Origin: Macrotrachela quadricornifera
Taxonomy: Eukaryota; Rotifera; Eurotatoria; Philodinida; Philodinidae
DNA length: 64,000 nt
Reading direction: 5' to 3'
Assembly (NCBI GenBank): GCA_022393335.1
Contig: JAJEKB010021302.1
Span: 346,798 to 410,797 of the forward strand
Shown here: positions 11,066-22,940 of the stretch, in pieces
Layout: every line of letters starts with the position of its first letter
How positions within the stretch are numbered: the first letter of the stretch is position 1
Program-made: the position numbers and the translations under genes
Notes under the pieces: generated by a model
What the model was told of the DNA's origin: nothing
The model's input: the letters and a program-made list of their open reading frames with translations, nothing else
Databases searched by the model: none

Positions 11066-11309
11066 CTGGAGTAAGGGTGTCGGCGTTCCCCGTTCCCTAG
11101 CGTTACGTTCCCAAAGAACGGAACGCATATCATAGTGTGTTTCTTAGCATTTTTTCAATACATCGTGATGCCTATATGGCATTGTATATCGTTTTACTCC
11201 AAATTGTTTTGCGTTCCCCATTCCTGAAAATGGGAACGCATACCCATTCCAGGAGCGGGAGACGGAACGCTTACTCATCCTTTGGAACGGAATATTTAAC
11301 TGGTACTCC
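11066..11309. mobile_element. Small hAT-like MITE, about 244 bp
   Basis: It is flanked by a 7-bp direct repeat TACCAGT (11059-11065 and 11310-11316). Both ends share GGAGTA. The interior is unusually GC-rich for the window, with repeated GCGTTCC / GGAACGC motifs in both orientations, which would fold. No coding capacity. Confidence 0.6.
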
Positions 11310-11529
11310 TACCAGTATACATATAGCATGTTGATCTGGTAACTAGAATACAACCTTCCAATTCTATTTCAAATAGAAAATTCAAAATTTCAACCCACTA
11401 TATTAGCTTCCCAAAGAAGATAATCGTTAGTCAATTAAACGTAACAAGGGTTAGTCTTGATTACAGCGGTGTAGAGATGTAACGGTGACAATAATCAGTC
11501 CACCGGTCATCAGTATGCGTTCCACAAGT

Positions 11530-11960
11530 TATTGCCTCAGGTACTATATTTTCCGAGCACCCTCGGGTCCTTAACTGCTATGTATTCGGGATACACTTGG
11601 ATCCTCAAGTACTATACTGTAGGGGTTACTCGTAAGTGCTCAAGTACTATATATTAGGGGTACTCTTAGACCCTCAAGTGCTATATTATAAGGGTACTCG
11701 TAGGTTTTGAAGCACTATATATTAGGAGTGCTTTTGAGTCCTCAAGAGCTATAGATTGGGAGTACCCTTGGGTCTTCAACTATTATAGATTGGGGTATCC
11801 CAAGTCCTGAAATGCTATTATGCCAAGGTGTTTGTTGGTACCTCAAATCCTGCTGCATGGAGGTAACTTTGTATCCTCAAAAACTATTATATAATGGCAT
11901 TCTTAGACCTAGGAGTTCTATTTTGTGATGGTAACCGCAGGTCCTCAATAACTCTTGTAT
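11530..11960. repeat. 34-bp degenerate minisatellite, copy B
   Basis: About twelve units with a 34-bp period, such as CTCAAGTGCTATATTATAAG followed by GGTACTCGTAGG. The unit is shared with the arrays at 5.8, 19.9 and 22.4 kb. The LINE fragment begins immediately downstream. Confidence 0.7.
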
Positions 11961-11984
11961 GAAGAAAACTTTGGAATATTATAG

Positions 11985-13120
11985 TGTTATATGGAGGAGC
12001 GTTTGACGAAAGAAATGCAGATACTGCCGTTTGTAAAAAGAACAAGACGACAGAAACCAACCATGAAGGACTTCAACACGAAACCATACCAGCTCTGACA
12101 GCGCTCGGCAAAACAAGGTCCGCGTCCTCTGTCGAGTGACCAGAGCAGATTCGAAAAATTGGCGACTGAAAAAAATTCATGTACGACAAAAAACACGCAA
12201 AAACTAAAACTTGCCAAAAATACTGTGACAGTGGGAACATGGAATGTGTAGATACTATGGACTGCTGGCAAACTAGAACTAGTTAGAAACGAAATGAAAC
12301 GTTTCAGATACGACATAATCGAAATTTCCGAAGTGCGATGGACAGGAAAAGGTGAAACACCGAATGGAGATTTCATCTGATCAGGAGAAGAACCCTCACA
12401 TACGAGGGGTGTGGGGTTCTTACTAAGCGCACAAGCTAAAAAGGCATTACTAGGATACAATCCAATCAGCTCACGAATCATTTCGGCACGATTCGATGCA
12501 GCACGATTCAAAATCTCAGTAATACACGTAAATACACTAATCTCTTCATCCTCAGAAGAAGATATTGAAGCATTCTATAACGATATTGAGGAAGCATTAA
12601 CAAAGACAGATAAAAAGGATATACTTATCCTGACAGGAGATTGGAACACTAAAATTGATTGTGACAGTACGGAATGGAAATCCGTGATGGGAAAATATGG
12701 GTATGGCGATAGAAACGAACGCGAAGAATGCCTCCTAGAATTTGCGGCAGTGCATGATCTCCACATATGTAATACAGAATTTCAACATAAACCAAATCGA
12801 AAATGGACCTGGGCATCATCGGATGGAAGATTTTAGTGACCAACTGCCGAACATTTCAGAGTGCAGACATAAGCTCAGATCACTCAGTAGTGTTGTGCAA
12901 TATCAGTTTGAAACTTAAGAAACCGCACAACAAACCACCGAAATGCTGCAGAATTGATGTGAATCGACTGAGAGATGGGAAAATAAAGCAATCATACAGC
13001 GCTGCACTAACGAAACAAATAAAAAATATAGAGCCATCATATAGTCTGGAGGAACATGTCAAATAAACAGAACAGGCAATCAAAACTACAGTTGAGGCAA
13101 CTGTACCTGCAAAAATAACA
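11985..13120 (+). pseudogene. LINE (non-LTR retrotransposon) endonuclease fragment
   Basis: From 12225 the plus strand reads GTWNV, LWTAGKLELVRNEMKRF, ISEVRWTGKGETPNGDF, then (12411-12836) RGVGFLLSAQAKKALLGYN, ILTGDWNTKID, YGYGDRNEREECLLEFA, and after a frameshift SADISSDHSVVLCN. This is the APE-type endonuclease domain of a LINE (the family often annotated as craniofacial development protein 2-like), including the GDWN and SDH catalytic blocks. In-frame stops occur at about 12250 and 12378; a deletion plus frameshift near 12836 removes part of the fold. The reverse transcriptase is absent. The segment is visibly more GC-rich than its surroundings. Confidence 0.8.
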
Positions 13121-15326
13121 ACCAAATAAATGCGGAAATCTCGGATTTAAATCCGAGAGTTATGTGTACTTCAAAAAGCAAAAAGAATTGACAACAAATT
13201 GATTTTGATCGAACCGTCTAAAGACTAGCTATCTTGAGTCTCTGATCAGCATTTTGACCGTATCTCGTGAACGGAATGACCGTTTGAGCTCTGGGACATC
13301 TCGATTGGACGGAAAAAAGTTTAGTCTACAAATTCATTTTACTCAAGTGACTAAGTTTTGAGATAAAAGAAGTGCTAGAGTTTAAAAACTGAGGAAATTC
13401 GAAGAAATATTACACTGCGGGAGGTGATATTTTGGATTTTTCTCACCTGGTGCACGAGATCTTAGGCTTATTTTTTCTACAAGACAGATCTCATCGAGAC
13501 ATATCTTTTGCCACTGAATTGTAAGAATAAAAAACCTGGGGAGCCAAGCTAGCATGGATGACGCTGTAGTCGACCCTATCTAGTGATCATTGACTCAACT
13601 CCCACAGTGATTGAATATCCGTAGAAATCATACAAATCGAGTTCAGATTTGTGCTCAGCTTAGAGAATTGGGTAGGTGGAGTTAATTAAAAATAGATTTG
13701 AGATTTTATCTAGCGAGATTATGATCATAGGTAACCTCATGGATCTATGATAGATATATGATATACAGAAATATCAGTATTTTCATAATAATCCACCAAT
13801 ATAAATAGCTATCGAGTTCGGATTTTTTCCATTTGATAACTCTTATTAGTAGCGACAAAACCATGCATCTAGAACACCCCAAAATCACTAGTCACCTGAG
13901 ACATATATACGTACACTGGCCTCAAGATACAGATTTTGTGCATTTTTGGACCCTGTTCAGGCAACTTTCACTTGGAAAACTACGATTTCATTCAAAATTA
14001 ATATCATATTCAGAATCAGCATTAAAAACTGAGTCGATTCATATATATTTTTATTAGTTCTGAGAAAAAACTTTTTTTTTTGAAAAAATCCCTGTACCCT
14101 TCCTCAGAGATGGTCTGGTGAATAATGACAATATTTTCGACAACTCAACTGTTTCTTGACAGATCCTTCTCATCTTCGAACTCGACCGAGATATTGATGA
14201 GACAAAGATGTGCAAAAGAATTTCCGGTCAATCGCTCACATTTTGATGAGAAAATTAAGTTACAATAGCAAAAAAAAGTTAAGCATTTACTAGGATCGAT
14301 TTTGAAGAAGTTAAGGCGTAATTGACGTCATTGCCATAGGTGTATGAAATGGTTACTTTTTACTTTGAAATATTGACTGAAATAATAATTACTATTCTAT
14401 TATGTTTTAATTAAAACACTCTTTTATCAAACTGAAATTCTTTTTTTTTCTGCGAAGTACGATAAAGCTGCTATGAAACACACTATATCAGAATATCATT
14501 TCTATTATCGACCATACATGAAACATGTGAAAATAAACTATTCTTTGAGTCTATAAAATAGATAAAATTCTTACCAATTGATTCTCAATTAAATTGTGGC
14601 CATAGAATATTCAACAAAATGATACTGAAATTCATGCATTTTGAAGATACATACTAATTTTTTATTATGTAAAAATACGACAAAGAAAATATAAGTTTTA
14701 TCTTTTACTGGCGAGAAATGAAAAAGAAAAACTATTCTTTTGATGAATGTAGAGTATTTTTATAATTAAAAAACCAGTTAACCATGTCTTATTCTTACCA
14801 ACACTTAAAAAATTATACTTACCATTTCTTCCAAAAACAAAAATAATAATATGTTACCTAGGAAATTTGAAAAAAAGAATATTTAGCATACAAAGCATCT
14901 GCATATTGAGTTGTTGCCAATTTTCTTTATTTATTTATTAATGCAATATGATGCAGAGCATTTATGTGGGCCAATATGAATTGTTTTTTCTTTTTTAACG
15001 TATGTATCTAAAATTCTTCTTCGCCGTCGTCATAAACGCAAAAATGAAAAATTACGAAATGCTTATTACAATAAGAGATGAAAATATCACGATCAAATCA
15101 GTATCATTCATTTTACAATCTTTAATAGGAGATTTTTTTGACGAACAATGAATTGTCAATTGTTTATGTTTTTCTTTTTCATCTTTCTTATTAAACAATG
15201 TTACTGAATCTAAAGATAGCATTACTTCACCAAATCATGATGAAAATGAAATCATTTTATTTCATAGACCTAAATCTATGAATTAAAGGTAGTATATAAA
15301 AATCGTAAAATAACAAAACTTTCAAT
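13121..15326. other. Gene-free region
   Basis: No gene is recognised. It begins with a short perfect palindrome (CTCGGATTTAAATCCGAG at about 13,139), continues with moderately GC-rich unique-looking sequence to about 14.3 kb that could be transposon debris, and ends in AT-rich DNA. Confidence 0.35.
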
Positions 15327-18300
15327 CAGAGACCGTCACAGGGCATTTTTTTTTGCCCTCTCCTGCCCTGAAATTAAATCAGAGCAGGGCAAAACATTTC
15401 TTTTAATGTCGCTAACTAATAGAGCTGCTGATATGTTGAAAGTAAATAGCCATCTTCATGATGAACATGTACATTTTATTTTACATTAATTTGAACAAAA
15501 TGTTATACATAAACCAAGATCCTCATAGGAAACATCTAATACATTTGAGCATAAAAAAACAAGCAAAATTATCACAAGGAAAAAATATAAGTATTAGAAA
15601 AAAAATATAAATAGTAAATCACAAAAACATAAAACTTGCAAAATTTATCTTCATTTGTTCATCTTAAGTTTCTGTAATGATGTTATTAATAAAATATTGT
15701 CGACCTGTTCAGGATTAATGTTTGTCCTGCGTTGATTTATAATAAGACCAGTACTGGAAAATTGTCTTTCAACATACGTTGATGTAGCGGGTATACTATA
15801 TGTACGTTTTGCTAGTTTTGATAATAATGGAAGTTTATCCGAATGAGACTTCCAGAAATTCAATGGATTATTTGTTAGAGATAATTTGTCGATTTGCATG
15901 ACCAGATATATATCAAGTTCATCAGAATAATTAATATTATATTCATTTTCATTATTTTTATCGTATAAATTATCATCTTCAAAACATGTAAATAATGTAT
16001 CAACAAATTTAACTTTCTTTGATACTGGTTCAGCTGGATAATCAAGTGCTTCTTCATTTAAATTTGCCTCCCGTAAAATTTTTAACTGCTCACGCATATA
16101 TTTATGACATTGTAAACGTTCTTCTGTTGTACAATTTTTTAATAATCGATATTTAGGATATAAAAGCACAGCACAATAGTGACGAATATCAGGTATAAAG
16201 AGCTCATCAATTAGTTTTAATAAACGTAGTCGAAACCATTTAATACCTAAAAGAAAAATACAGTAAAAAATATGTAATTACAGTATAGAAGACATTAAAT
16301 AATATTTCAACGGTCACCAATACCAGTTACTATGACTCAAATAGAATTTTAATGAGAAAGTTTTACGTTTATTAACGAGAAATGATACTCGAAAAAATCA
16401 GAACTCGATGACATTAAAATTAAAATAAATAATACTTTTCTTTCAATGTAATATGTTATTCAAACAGTTGGTTTCGTATATTCACCTTCTAATTCTTCTT
16501 CTTCTTCATCTTCACCTTGAACTTCATCTCCTTTATCTTCTGTTTCAACACCGGCAGTTGTATTTTCATATGAATCACAACAAGTATTTTTGTAATCTAC
16601 TAATGATTGATAAGAAGATAAAACATACTTTAAAGTCCAAATACTTAATAAAACCATATGTAAAGAAGGGATATTTCCAATTTGTATAGTTGTCATAATA
16701 TGTTTGAGTGGTTTGAGAATTAACACCAGCTGCTTAATTGTTGTTAGATCTAAATAATTTGTTAATGATTGTCTTTTTCGAGCTATTAATAAACGTTTAG
16801 TTGTTTTAAATGGTTTAATTAAACTCTCTAAAAGGCTTGACATTGACATCCATCTAACAATTGATGATTGATGTAAAGTAACACCACTTTCTTGTGTGAT
16901 ATCATTATTTATACCTATCTAAAAGAGAAAACACGATTAGATAGTACTATTAATTGTCATATGAGACTGATATTTCGAGAAAAATGATTACCTTCTTCAC
17001 GTATTTAACTATCTTTTTACATTTATTTAAGACCTGTAAAATATGATTAGCTGATGCTGGAATTTGTTTAACAGTAATTTTTGCTGCAGAATGTAATAAT
17101 TCATTTTTTGGTAAAACAATCTTTTTTGAATCTTTTCTCTTGTTCTGGATAACCGGTAAAGCTGTCGAATAATCACAATCGTCATCAGTTGATGAATCAC
17201 TATCATCAGAAGAAAAGTCATGAACTTTCTTACTGCTAACAGCAGCTGTTATTGTTGAAGCTGGTTGTAAATCAAGTGAATTTTCAATAGAAGTTTCAAC
17301 ACCAATATTTCTTTTCTTTTTTTTGTGTTAGAGAAAAGTTACTTTAACAATATTATGCATTAAATGTGCAAAACAAAAAATTTGTTCAAAATTTTTGAAT
17401 GCACAAGCAAAATTACTTCCTCGATTAGATATTATATTAACTTCAGCTAATGAGTTGATTCCAAACAACTCCAGGTATTTATGAAGTGCCTAAACAAATA
17501 ATAAACGTCTTTGAATTTCAAAGTTTAAATTGAATAAACAGGTTCTGATAGGCTGATTAAATTTGTATTTTGAATGGATGTACGTAAAAATATTATATCC
17601 AAAATTCTTAAAAGATTTATGTCAAAAAAGGACTTTGCTGCAAAAGCAATTACTCAAATTCTCTTTTTGTATATCTCATACATATATCGAGACAAAAAAA
17701 TCACTTTAAATTCATTATACTGTAAAAAAAACCTTTTTCTAGGGAGAAAAACTATATAAAAAGACCACGAAAGAAAGCTTAACGAATATTTTCTATATAT
17801 GTCAATATTAAAGTGGACCAAAACAATGAATATAAGTACCTTTAAAGTATTTTCAGCCGTTTTTTTTCATATTCAAATTGTTTACAACATAAATCAAATG
17901 ATAAAAATTGATATTCATGATCCACAAGTATAACATTGACACCAAGATAAGAAATCTTTTTATATAAATCTGCTCAATAATCTGGACATATAGTCAATGA
18001 ATGGTCTTTCAAAGCTGATGATAAAAGTTCTTTTATTTGATGACGTGAAGCATCAGCTAATGACATAATATGTCGTGAAATTATTTTTTCACCACGTAAA
18101 ATCTCATTCACGTCGAATACTCCATGAATAGAACCTAATAAATGTATATAAATCAAGTTAAAAATTATATAAAATCGCGATATATTACCTAAACGAACAC
18201 ATTCTTGAGCTATATTTCTAAAACCTACATCATCCAATATACTAAAAGGTCTGAGGTCCGTGCAAACCCACTCCATTGATAAATCTTTAATTTTTTCGAT

Positions 18301-19120
18301 ATATTTTTCATTAAATTTTACTTGTTTTGTAAAACCATGTTGTTTTATGGTTGTTTGTTTAGATGAGGAAAAAGATAAAGTTAAAGACGAAGCAGAATTA
18401 ATAGATGATGGTATTGTGGTGCTCGATACTGGAAAATATTTGTCAGCATGTTCTTTAAAACGTTTAGTGCCACTGATTTTATTGTAAACTTGTGTTCTCA
18501 TACACATAAAGCAACTAATAAATTCAGTGATTCTCTCTAATTCATTGTTTTCATTTAACCTTGCTGGATAACCAAATGCTCTCCACCATGAAGCAGATGA
18601 CGGAGAATCGGGCTTTATTATTTTATATCTTGATTTTTCGTATAATAAAAGATTCTTAATCTTCTCTGAATTCAAAGTCACATTGAACAATAATACATTA
18701 GTAAAAATATTGAAACTGATATTTAATTATTCCATCAAAAACAATGTCCAATAATACGTAATGAATTTGAAGACAATATACTTCCTATGAGATCATTTTC
18801 AAATCTGAAAATATTAAAAAAAAATATTGAAAAATTAAATAACTATAGTAAGTTGTTTTAATATGTGAACGCGCATTGTTCGATGTATTCTCTTCTTCTT
18901 TTTATTCATCCTTTTATTTATGTATATGGACTAAATTGTATCCAATGAAATCATAAAAAATGCCACGATCACATCCATTGAAACCACTTACCGTGATCAA
19001 CTGATAATAACATCTGTTATAAATGATCATGGTATCGCCATCATTAGCTTAAAAACCTTGGAGATATTGCTTATTGCAGAAAAAAGTGATCAGGACAGCC
19101 CTGCCTTGTGAGGGTCTCTG
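15327..19120 (-). mobile_element. hAT transposon, nearly complete but inactive
   Basis: The ends are inverted repeats: CAGAGACCGTCACAGGGCA on the left and, reverse-complemented, CAGAGACCCTCACAAGGCA on the right. The 3.8-kb body carries a minus-strand hAT transposase. The flanking 8-mers (CTTTCAAT left, GTAGCTAA right) each fit the hAT target pattern nTnnnnAn but do not match one another, so either the duplication has decayed or the ends derive from different insertions. Confidence 0.75.
15651..18690 (-). pseudogene. hAT-family transposase, five exons, two stops
   Basis: Proposed exons: 18690-18189, 18134-17841, 17489-16992, 16918-16486 and 16246-15651; all joints are GT-AG and keep frame. 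In order: BED zinc finger (WWRAFGYPARL, CFMC...H), the 'RPFSILDDVGF' segment, first catalytic region, linker and RWMSM block, acidic tail, and the C-terminal dimerisation block (PLLSKLAKRTYSIPATSTYVERQFSS, printed here in part: STYVERQFSSTG). A TGA at 17976-17974 replaces the conserved Trp of the D-x-W motif, TAA at 17330-17328 interrupts 'VKVTFL', and the expected Asp of the 'T-D-RGSN' block is Asn (ISNRGSN). The initiator ATG is not resolved. The enzyme is therefore dead, although its structure is well preserved, suggesting recent loss. Confidence 0.85.
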
Positions 19121-19505
19121 GTAGCTAAACATATCACTAATTTCGACCAGACAGGTATATTTATATAAACTCACTCTCACACATTCAAGATAGAATTCAA
19201 TTGTTTTGCGTTCTGCTTTTCTTTCGCTATTTTGTCTGCTTTGATTGTTCTTTCGAAGACAGCGTAATCGAACGAGTATCGCTCATACATAGTTTGAAAA
19301 ATTCTCATGACGAGAGAAAAAGAAAAAAGAAAATGTGGACGTCAATCATCGCAATCAACATTACTACACAATGTAGTCAGAAGCAACCACTGGTTATCGT
19401 TTGATAGTATGTTTTTCTGCTTCGACGAGCATTTTGCAACTGCACCACTTGATTTGAAGAATTACTAAAGTCTGCAATGATATGGGCGAGACGAAGAAGG
19501 TGAGA
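19121..19505. other. Short spacer, no gene seen
   Basis: Between the hAT transposon and the palindromic hAT-like element. Unremarkable sequence. Confidence 0.35.
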
Positions 19506-19529
19506 GTAATCAGTAGGAGTGACATTTTA

Positions 19530-19730
19530 CCTTTACTTTACTAGTAACTACTGTAGTTACGCAGTTACTTGTAAATAGTAACTACATAGTTACATAGTTA
19601 CTTGTAAATAGCAGTTACATAGTTATGTAGCTACTTATAAACAGTAACTACTATAGTTACGTAGTTACTTGTAACCAGGTAACTACTGTATTTACATAGT
19701 TATTTGTAGTTAGGTAACTACATTCAAATA
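19530..19730. repeat. GTAACTAC-type subterminal repeats
   Basis: Many direct and inverted copies of AGTAACTA / TAGTTAC occur just inside the left end of the palindromic element. A shorter set occurs at 22,840-22,910 inside the right end. Subterminal repeats of this kind serve as transposase binding sites in hAT elements; that role here is inference. Confidence 0.6.
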
Positions 19731-19879
19731 AGCGTTAATCGCTAATGAATAAAAATGATATTTATGCATTTGTTCTCAATCCTGAAAGGATGAGTATAGA
19801 AAACGGAAATTACTCGTCTGATTGTCCACGTGCTGATTAGTCAGCTTTTTTGATCAACAAAAATACATCTATTACAAGG

Positions 19880-20290
19880 CTCACAGATTTTCAACTGCTA
19901 TAATGTAGGGGTACCCATGAGTCCTCAAGAAGTATACTATGAGATTACCCATGCGTCCTGAACTGCCGTACTATAGTGGTACTTATAGATTCTCAGGTAG
20001 TATACTGTGAGGTGACCATCGGTTCTCAAGTACCATACTGTGGAGATACTCATATGTTCTCAACTGTTATACTTTAGGAGTACCTGTAGGTCGTTAAGTA
20101 GTATACTATGGAGTTACCAATAGGTGCTGGACGCTTATCTCATAGAAATGTTCATAGACTCTTCAGTACTACCCTACGAGGAACTCTGCAGATCCTCGAG
20201 AGCCATCTTATAAGGGTATCTATAAGTTATCAAGTACTCTCCTATGGGACTAACCATAGGTCTTGGGCTACTGTTCTATGTGGGCATTGA
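19880..20290. repeat. 34-bp degenerate minisatellite, copy C
   Basis: About twelve 34-bp units such as TCAACTGCTATAATGTAGGG followed by GTACCCATGAGTCC, in the left arm of the palindromic element. Confidence 0.7.
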
Positions 20291-20817
20291 TATGTTGCAG
20301 AGACCTATCATCAGAATAACTAGGTCGTTTTTTTTATTATCAACTGTGAAAGGACATCATCAATCTTGAACGAATGAATAAGCAGAACAGAACTTGCTGT
20401 TCTATTTGTCGACATTCTGGTTGGTGGAAAAAATCGATTAATTGGATGATAGAACCTCGAAAATTGACTAATTAGTTTTTTGATACAAAAAACAAAAATA
20501 AATTAGATTTTAACGCATCGGAGAATGGAGCAATGAGGTTTGAGATACTCAGAAGATGGATGAATCAGATTCTAGGACCGCTCAAAATTGGACTAATTAG
20601 ACTAGAGAAGCGCCGAAAATAAGCCAATTATTTGCAAATCCTGTAAAAAAAGGATCAATCAGATAGGGACAATCAAGAAAATGATCTAGTTCGCTTTTCA
20701 GAGCTTTGTCTGTTTAGTAGTGGACTAAAGTATGGGTAAAGTTGTGGATGAGTATTTATAAGAGCAAGTATTAATTTGTTGAACTAAAGATAACTGGGAA
20801 AGCGACGGATCAGGAGT

Positions 20818-21000
20818 GACGCCGACGACCGATGAGGAGCCTGAATGGTGTTTTAACGAATCTGTATCGACAAGATATATTCATATTAATGATATAAGGA
20901 AGGGTTTCGCCAGAGAGATCTAGTGTTTTTACCGAGGTTTAAAGCATTTCCATTCAGCAAAAATGCTACAGCTTAAACTCCATTGCGAATTATCTCCTTA
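20818..21000 (+). pseudogene. Coding-like fragment in left arm of the palindromic element
   Basis: It reads TTDEEPEWCFNESVSTRYIH..., then a stop, then CFYRGLKHFHSAKMLQLK. The reverse complement of 21674-21871 encodes a homologous open version (TTDEKPEWCFNESVLTRYID...). No known family is recognised. The two copies differ by many amino-acid changes and one stop, so selection is not evident. Confidence 0.4.
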
Positions 21001-21673
21001 GACAGAGTTTGGGTTGCTGAATCCTTTGATGAGAGAAATCTCGGCTACGCACTGGTTGAAATCATGTTTGATTCCGTGATCGAGGGTACTTACAAGTTTA
21101 CACAGACTTCATATCGTTCATGTGTTTGTAAGTTTGTCAAGATATAATAGATATCTTCGAGGGAAAAGAAAAAGAGGAAACAATGCGTGTCAAAAGTGCT
21201 ATCATTGTTAGTGCTGGAAATAAAAATAATAAAAATATTGATATAAAATGAATGAAATGTTGGTTCATATATTTACTCCTCAATTTGTTGAGTGTATAGT
21301 GGACTCTTCCATCAATGTAAACGAGGCAGAGATTTATGAGAAGAGGATAACTAAGTAGGAGTATTTACACTGATGGAAGAGTCCATCATGCATTCAATGA
21401 ATTAGCGAGTGAATATATAAACCAACATTTCATTCATTTTATATCAATAATTTTATTATTTTTATTTCCAACACTAACAATGATAGTATCTTTGCCAGGC
21501 ATCATTTCCTCTTTCTCATTTCCCTCAGAGATATCTATTATATCTTGACAAACTTACAAACACATGAACGATATGAAGTCTGCGTAACCTTGTAAGTATC
21601 CCCGATCACGGAATCAAACATGGTTTGAACTAGTACCGTGACCGAGAGTATCGTCATCAATGGTCTCGACAGT

Positions 21674-21871
21674 TCAAATTCTGTCCAAGGACGTAGTTAG
21701 CAACAGATTTTTAAGCTGTAGCAGTTTTGTTGGATGGAAGTGCTTCAAACCTCGGTAAAAACACTGAATCTCTCTGGCGAAACCCTTGATTACATCATTT
21801 ATATCAATATATCTTGTCAATACAGATTCGTTAAAACACCATTCAGGTTTCTCATCGGTCGTCGGCGCCAC
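21674..21871 (-). pseudogene. Coding-like fragment in right arm of the palindromic element
   Basis: Open for 65 codons; counterpart of the left-arm segment at 20,818. It begins APTTDEKPEWCFNESV and ends with LLTTSLDRI. Possibly a captured exon or a transposase remnant. Function unknown. Confidence 0.35.
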
Positions 21872-22439
21872 TTCTGATTTGTCGCTTTCCCAGTTATCTT
21901 TAGTTCAACAAATTAATAGTTGCTCTTATTCATACTCACCCCAAATAAACAACTGTTCAATCTTATCCACAATTTTACTCATACTACCATCTTACTGTGA
22001 CTACTCATCTTCCACATCATTCTGAGCCACAGTTATACTCCGGCTCACTACTAAATAGTCGAAGATCTGAAAAAGCGATCACATTATTTTCTTGTCTCTG
22101 CCTGCCTGATTGATCTGTTTCCAGAGGACCTGCAATCTAATTGACTGGTTTTCAAAGTCTTTTTAATCTAATTCGTCCCAGTTTTAGGCGTCCTGAAATT
22201 CGATCAATCCGTTTCGTGAACATCTCAAATCTCGTTAGTCCATTCTCGAATGCCTTGGAATCTGATTCACTCTGAGTTTTTGCTTCGAAAATGTAATTAG
22301 TCAACTTTTAACAGTCTGTAACCCGATTAGTCGATTTTTCCAACCAACTAGGATGCCGAGAAACTGAAGAACAACTTCTGTTTTGCCTACTTATTCATTA
22401 AAGATTGAGAGCATTCTTTCATGATTGAGAATAAAATAA

Positions 22440-22720
22440 ACAACTAGCTTCTTCTAGTGATAAGTCTCTGCAACTGTAAATACCCATATAGAACAATAAC
22501 TAAGGATCTATGATTACTCCCTTGGACTAGTACCTGATCATCTATGGATACCACTACAGGAGAATCCTCGAAGGCCTATCGATGCCCACGCAGGATGATA
22601 CTGGACACCCTATACGTATCTCCATGGGATAGGCCTTGAAGATCTAAGAGTACTCCCATAGGATAGTAGCTAAGAAACTATGGATGCCGCTCGTGGTATG
22701 ATAGTTGAGCATTTATAAAT
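22440..22720. repeat. 34-bp degenerate minisatellite, copy D (inverted)
   Basis: Inverted counterpart of copy C in the right arm; about eight recognisable units. Confidence 0.65.
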
Positions 22721-22940
22721 CCTGTAACAGATGTATTTTGATTGATCAAAAAAACTGACCAATCAGCTCGTGGGCAAACAGACGAGCGATATCCGTTTCT
22801 TTTATTCATCCTTTCAGGATTGAGAATAAGTAACTGCTATTGTTATCATATAACAGTCACTATGTAAATGCGGTAGTTACCTAGTTATAAGTAGCTACGT
22901 AACCAAAAAGTAAAGTAAATATTTTGTCCCTAGTAATCAG

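Larger units (their letters stand above)
19514..22932. mobile_element. 3.4-kb palindromic hAT-like element with 8-bp TSD
   Basis: It is flanked by exact 8-bp copies of GTAATCAG (19506-19513 and 22933-22940). The termini are inverted: TAGGAGTGACATTTTACC on the left, and TAGGGACAAAATATTTAC when the right end is reverse-complemented, both followed by ACTTTACT and arrays of AGTTAC / GTAACTA motifs typical of hAT ends. The inverted arms are roughly 1.6 kb each. They contain the 34-bp minisatellite, several AT-rich blocks and a 60-codon open segment present in both arms. The centre is near 21,342. No transposase is present. Confidence 0.8.

Noticed and set aside
12411..12836. A host AP-endonuclease-like gene
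   Set aside because: The reading frame continues upstream through stops into typical LINE endonuclease text and the fold is broken downstream, so it is a retrotransposon fragment.
12575..13125. Several antisense open frames over the LINE fragment
   Set aside because: Shadows of the plus-strand endonuclease sequence, without any domain.
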